A DNA stretch of 8,170 nt, taken from contig JBBSJP010000085.1 of NCBI GenBank assembly GCA_038257155.1, positions 1 through 8,170 of the forward strand. The letters run 5' to 3'. Shown here piece by piece: positions 5,445 to 8,170 of this stretch. The position numbers and the translations under genes are program-made. The stretch comes from JANJTY01 sp038257155. Its GTDB lineage: Bacteria > Pseudomonadota > Gammaproteobacteria > Xanthomonadales > Xanthomonadaceae. The first letter of the stretch is position 1; each line of letters begins with the position of its first letter. The notes under the pieces were generated by a model, which saw only the letters and a program-made list of their open reading frames with translations, did not search any database and was not told the DNA's origin.

Positions 5445-6113
5445 ATGAACTACACGATCCGCGGCATCGGTCTGTTGCTGGCCACGAGCGTCCTGCTGCT
5501 GGCCGGCTGCGTGAGTCCTGGCGGCTATGGCAGCGCTCCCGGCGGCTACGGGCAACCCGCACCGAGCTACCCTTCCCAGTACGGCAGCCAGCTGCAGGGC
5601 ACCGTCGACGCCGTCGATCCCGGCTACAACCGCATCTTCATGGTCGTCGACGACGAGCGTACCGGCCGCGGACAGCGGATCGAAATTCGCTACGACCAGC
5701 GCACCCGACTGGTCTACCAGGGGCGCGAGCAGCCGGTCGAAGGCCTGGAGCGTGGCGACGTGATCCGCATCGATGCCGCGCAATCGGGGCGCGAACTCTA
5801 TGCGCGCTCGATAGAGGTCGTAAGCAATGTCCGCGACGGCGGTTACGGCGGCGGCTACGGGAACGGCAACGACCTGCGCGGCTCGGTTGCGTTCGTCGAC
5901 ACGCGGGCGCGGGTGATCCGCCTCGACGGCGCCGGTTACGGCAACGACGTGCAGGTGGGTTACGACGCCCGCACCACGGTCGAGTACCAGGGCCGCAGCT
6001 ATCGCCCCGAGGACCTGCAGCGCGGCGACCTCGTGCGTATCCAGGCGCGACAAGTGGGCAACAACCAATGGCTGGCCGAACGCGTCATCGTGGAGCGCTC
6101 GGTCGGGCGCTAG
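5445..6113 (+). CDS. Lipoprotein with two tandem beta-rich domains
   Basis: A 222-residue protein has a lipoprotein signal (MNYTIRGIGLLLATSVLLLA then GC) with the lipobox cysteine at residue 22, so it should be lipid-anchored in the cell envelope. The ATG at 5445 is chosen because GGGAG sits 7 bases upstream; an in-frame ATG at 5409 would put 12 charged residues before the signal. After a Gly/Tyr/Pro/Ser-rich linker (23-48) come two copies of one domain, residues about 49-127 and 143-218, joined by a second glycine-rich linker. They share L-x-G-[ST]-V, YD-x-RT-x-[LV]-x-YQG, then EGLERGDVIRI / EDLQRGDLVRI and a final ARSIEVV / AERVIV. This resembles DUF5666-like small beta-barrel repeats, but the assignment is tentative. 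The gene stands alone. A 6-bp stem hairpin without T-run overlaps its stop codon (6106-6121). Confidence 0.8.
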   Translation: MNYTIRGIGLLLATSVLLLAGCVSPGGYGSAPGGYGQPAPSYPSQYGSQLQGTVDAVDPGYNRIFMVVDDERTGRGQRIEIRYDQRTRLVYQGREQPVEGLERGDVIRIDAAQSGRELYARSIEVVSNVRDGGYGGGYGNGNDLRGSVAFVDTRARVIRLDGAGYGNDVQVGYDARTTVEYQGRSYRPEDLQRGDLVRIQARQVGNNQWLAERVIVERSVGR

Positions 6114-6182
6114 CCAGCGCCTGCGCTACCGCGGCAGTGTGAAAAGGTGTCTTGCGAAAGGCGTCAGGGCCAATTTGGCTTG

Positions 6183-6235
6183 GCCGACGGCCGGCGTGTC
6201 GCTGGCGATCATCGTGCTCCAGAACGCACGGCAGC
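6183..6235 (+). repeat. Direct repeat, copy 1
   Basis: From gccgac through gtcgctggcgatcatcgtgc to agaacgcacggcagcc this copy matches the sequence at 8109-8164, with three substitutions and one 2-base gap. Both copies contain the short inverted repeat CGTGC...GCACG. This copy lies about 440 bases upstream of the transporter start. Confidence 0.75.
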
Positions 6236-6561
6236 CCGGTGTTTCTGCGCTGCACGACGTGTTGCGCGACGCCTGCAAAGTCGACTCAAGGATCTCGTAC
6301 CATGCCCAAGTGACGCCTGACGCGCAGCGACACGCCATCGGTGACTGCCGCTGCCGCTACAGCACGCGAAACAATTCCCACACGACGTGTCCGGGATTGC
6401 CCCTGACACCTGTAGCCGTCCGTGTGGGACGGGGAACCACCGCTGGTCTTCGCCGATTCTGTTCTGGTGCAACGCTGAACCACTGCGCGTTGCTGGGTGA
6501 AATCGAGCTGGCGTAGCGACCGGCATCGTACGGTCCGGCGGCATCATGGGGGAAGTCGACA

Positions 6562-6603
6562 CTGATCCCCGTTTTAAGATATATCCTGCGGGCCGGGGAT
6601 CAG
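6562..6603 (+). promoter_or_regulatory. Perfect 10-bp inverted repeat around an AT-rich core, upstream of atoE
   Basis: CTGATCCCCG (6562-6571) and CGGGGATCAG (6594-6603) are exact reverse complements separated by 22 bases. The spacer contains ttttaagatatat, the only clearly AT-rich patch in the surrounding GC-rich DNA and a possible -10 region (TAAGAT or GATATAT). The site ends 72 bases before the transporter start codon. It could be an operator with the promoter inside, or a stem-loop in the leader. No sigma-54 GG-N10-GC promoter was found here, although E. coli ato genes use one. Confidence 0.4.
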
Positions 6604-6675
6604 CCGCGTGGGCCATAGGCCTGCGGCAGCACGATTCCCGAATTCGTCAACGCGGATTCGCCAAGAGGATCGCCA

Positions 6676-8109
6676 GTGTCCACACCCGACATCGTCCCTC
6701 CAGCAGCGTCGGCCGTGCGCGCATCCGTGGGCAACCTGCTGTCGCATCACCTGCGGCGCTGGATCCCCGAGCCGTTCGTGTTCGCGCTGATCCTGACCGT
6801 GCTGGTTGCCGTGCTGGCCGTTGCACTGACCGACTCGGGCCTGAACGAGGTGACCGGCCACTGGTATCGGGGCTTCTGGATGCTGCTGGAATTCGGCATG
6901 CAGATGGTGCTGATCCTGACCACCGGATACGCGATCGCACTGTCGCCGATCGCCAGCCGGGCGATCGACCGCCTGACAGCGGTGGCGCGCACGCCGGCGT
7001 CGGTGTACGTGCTGGTGCTGATCGCGGGCAGCCTTTTCAGCCTCGTCAGCTGGGGTTGGGTGGTGCTGGCCGCAGTGCTGGGGCGCGAACTTGCGCGACG
7101 CGTCCCTGGCGTCGATTACGCCTATCTGGTTGCCTGCGTCTACCTGTCGAGCCAGCCATGGGTGGCGGGGCTGTCCAGCTCGATCCCGCTGCTGCTCAAC
7201 ACCGATGGCAACTTCCTGATCGAGTCCGGAGTGCTCGCCGCCACCGTGCCGGCCTCGGTGACGCTGGGCAGCTGGATGAACGCGATGTACCTGGCCGTGT
7301 TCTTCCTGCCGGTGCCGCTGCTGATGTGGTGGTTGCGCCCGGCAGCGCAAGGCACCAGGACGCTCGATGACCTCAGCATTCCCGAGCAGAAGCCTGACGC
7401 CAGCGTGCAGCAGGAAGCCGAAGCGTGCCGTCTGGGCGAGGCCTGCGTGTCGGACCGCTTGAACAATGGCACCGCCTTGCAGCTGCTCATCGCCCTGGCC
7501 GCGCTGTGGTACGTCGGGCGGCACTTCGCGACCAACGGCTTCGACATCGACCTTAACATCATGATCTTCCTGTTCCTGGCGCTGGGCATGCTGCTGCACC
7601 GCACGCCGATGCGCTACGTCATCGCGATGAAGCGGGCCTGCTCGAACATCTCGGGCATCGTGTTCCAGTACCCGGTCTACGCCGGGATCATGGGCATCAT
7701 GATGTTCTCCGGCCTGGGCGCAATGACCACGCAATGGCTCACCGGCGGCGCGACCCTGGCGACGCTGCCGCTCATCGCGCAGTTCGCGGGCGCACTGGTG
7801 AATTTCGCGATTCCCTCCGCCGGCGGCGAATGGGCCGTCGTGGGGCCCTCGGTGACCGAGGCGGCGCTCGCCCTCAGCGCAGGCCTGCCCGAACTCGAGC
7901 GCGAGGCCTACGTTGCCCGCATCGCCATGGCAGTGGCCTACGGCGAGACCTCGACCAACCTGCTGCAGCCCTTCTACCTGCTGATCGTGCTGCCGATCAT
8001 GGGCGCCGGCGTATCGATCCAGGCGCGCGACGTCATGGGCTACCTGGTCCCGCCGTTCCTGATGATCTATGCGCTGACCGCACTGCTGCTGACGTTCGCG
8101 CCGATGTAG
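6676..8109 (+). CDS. atoE: Short-chain fatty acid transporter, AtoE family
   Basis: A 477-residue inner-membrane protein starts at GTG 6676 with AGAGGA about 6 bases upstream. It has many hydrophobic segments across its length (for example 35-55, 68-90, 110-135, 195-222, 265-310 and several in the last 150 residues), interrupted by a charged cytoplasmic-type loop near 225-260. The family signature FAIPSAGGEWAVVGPS is present, with P380 to W386 as PSAGGEW, as is a conserved C-terminal block (AYGETSTNLLQPFYLLIVLP). The length fits the AtoE/SCFA_trans family (about 440-480). AtoE proteins are thought to import short-chain fatty acids such as butyrate or acetoacetate, feeding CoA activation and beta-oxidation. 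No atoDAB or AtoSC partner genes lie in the window, so substrate and regulation are inferred from the family only. Nothing appears broken. Confidence 0.93.
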   Translation: MSTPDIVPPAASAVRASVGNLLSHHLRRWIPEPFVFALILTVLVAVLAVALTDSGLNEVTGHWYRGFWMLLEFGMQMVLILTTGYAIALSPIASRAIDRLTAVARTPASVYVLVLIAGSLFSLVSWGWVVLAAVLGRELARRVPGVDYAYLVACVYLSSQPWVAGLSSSIPLLLNTDGNFLIESGVLAATVPASVTLGSWMNAMYLAVFFLPVPLLMWWLRPAAQGTRTLDDLSIPEQKPDASVQQEAEACRLGEACVSDRLNNGTALQLLIALAALWYVGRHFATNGFDIDLNIMIFLFLALGMLLHRTPMRYVIAMKRACSNISGIVFQYPVYAGIMGIMMFSGLGAMTTQWLTGGATLATLPLIAQFAGALVNFAIPSAGGEWAVVGPSVTEAALALSAGLPELEREAYVARIAMAVAYGETSTNLLQPFYLLIVLPIMGAGVSIQARDVMGYLVPPFLMIYALTALLLTFAPM

Positions 8110-8164
8110 CCGACACGGCCGCCGCGTCGCTGGCGATCATCGTGCTGCAGAACGCACGGCAGCC
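8109..8164 (+). repeat. Direct repeat, copy 2
   Basis: This copy begins at the last base of the atoE stop codon and continues through gtcgctggcgatcatcgtgc to agaacgcacggcagcc, matching 6183-6235 with three substitutions and a 2-base gap. The two copies therefore bracket the transporter and its upstream region. It may run on beyond the window edge. Confidence 0.75.
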
Positions 8165-8170
8165 AGCTGC

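Larger units (their letters stand above)
6114..6675. other. Gene-free region before the transporter
   Basis: This 562-bp gap separates the lipoprotein from the transporter. A plus-strand frame (6139-6516) and minus-strand frames exist, but they show neither ribosome binding sites nor recognisable protein blocks. What the region does hold is one copy of a ~54-bp direct repeat (6183-6235) and a perfect inverted repeat around an AT-rich core (6562-6603). It may include the remains of a decayed gene. I see no tRNA or other RNA gene. Confidence 0.4.

Noticed and set aside
5346..6068. Long minus-strand frame opposite the lipoprotein
   Set aside because: Composition is that of an antisense shadow in GC-rich DNA. 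The plus strand has the lipobox, ribosome binding site and domain repeats.
6106..6121. GGCGCT/AGCGCC hairpin at the lipoprotein stop codon as a terminator
   Set aside because: Stem of 6 bp overlapping the stop codon, no T-run after it; too weak to call.
6470..6500. Possible sigma-54 promoter (TTGCT present)
   Set aside because: The GG required 10 bases upstream of the GC is absent.
6139..6516. Plus-strand frame starting MKRCLAKGVRANLAWPTAGV
   Set aside because: No ribosome binding site, no recognisable protein, and part of it is the direct repeat. Possibly a decayed gene but not supportable.
6574..7734. Minus-strand frame of 386 codons opposite the transporter
   Set aside because: Rich in His, Gln, Arg and Asp as expected for the antisense of a membrane protein gene; no family blocks, while the plus strand is clearly AtoE.
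1..8170. CRISPR array, tRNA/rRNA genes, prophage genes
   Set aside because: No regularly spaced repeats, no cloverleaf-like sequence, and no phage structural or lysis proteins seen on either strand.

Overview
The window is a GC-rich bacterial segment. Its gene content (AtoE-type transporter, DUF427 and SnoaL-like remnants or genes, a glycine/tyrosine-rich outer-membrane-type lipoprotein, ISL3/IS3/IS5-type mobile DNA) suggests a gammaproteobacterium of the Xanthomonadales (Lysobacter/Luteimonas/Stenotrophomonas type). That placement is an inference from sequence style; no marker gene proves it.

Left part (1-2470): an accessory island bounded by mobile-element debris. At the far left is the probable end of an IS5-like element, followed by a truncated IS3-family OrfA with its terminal repeat. 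Three minus-strand genes follow: a 110-aa exported protein, a short exported protein broken by a frameshift, and a ~302-aa cytoplasmic protein whose C-terminal third vaguely recalls type VI/polymorphic-toxin immunity proteins. Upstream of them is the 3' stub of another minus-strand gene. The cluster could be what is left of a secreted-protein or immunity module, but no toxin is visible.

Middle (2471-3850): a complete ISL3-family insertion sequence with 27-bp imperfect inverted repeats. Its transposase keeps the DDE residues and zinc-finger cysteines, but the conserved N-terminus lies in other frames, so the protein is probably made only if frameshifting occurs, or not at all. The 8-bp flanks do not match.

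Right of the IS (3851-5300): non-coding sequence, a strong hairpin terminator, a minus-strand exported SnoaL/DUF4440-like gene, and then two eroded gene remnants: a piece of a Glu/Leu/Phe/Val dehydrogenase (minus) and a DUF427 gene (plus) with two frameshifts and an internal stop.

Right end (5445-8170): an intact lipoprotein with two tandem copies of a small beta-rich domain, a ~560-bp gene-free region holding a perfect 10-bp inverted repeat and one copy of a ~54-bp direct repeat, then an intact AtoE-type short-chain fatty acid transporter with the second repeat copy right after its stop codon. The functional housekeeping content is thus small: one exported NTF2-like protein, one lipoprotein, one transporter. 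Most of the rest is insertion sequences and decaying genes.
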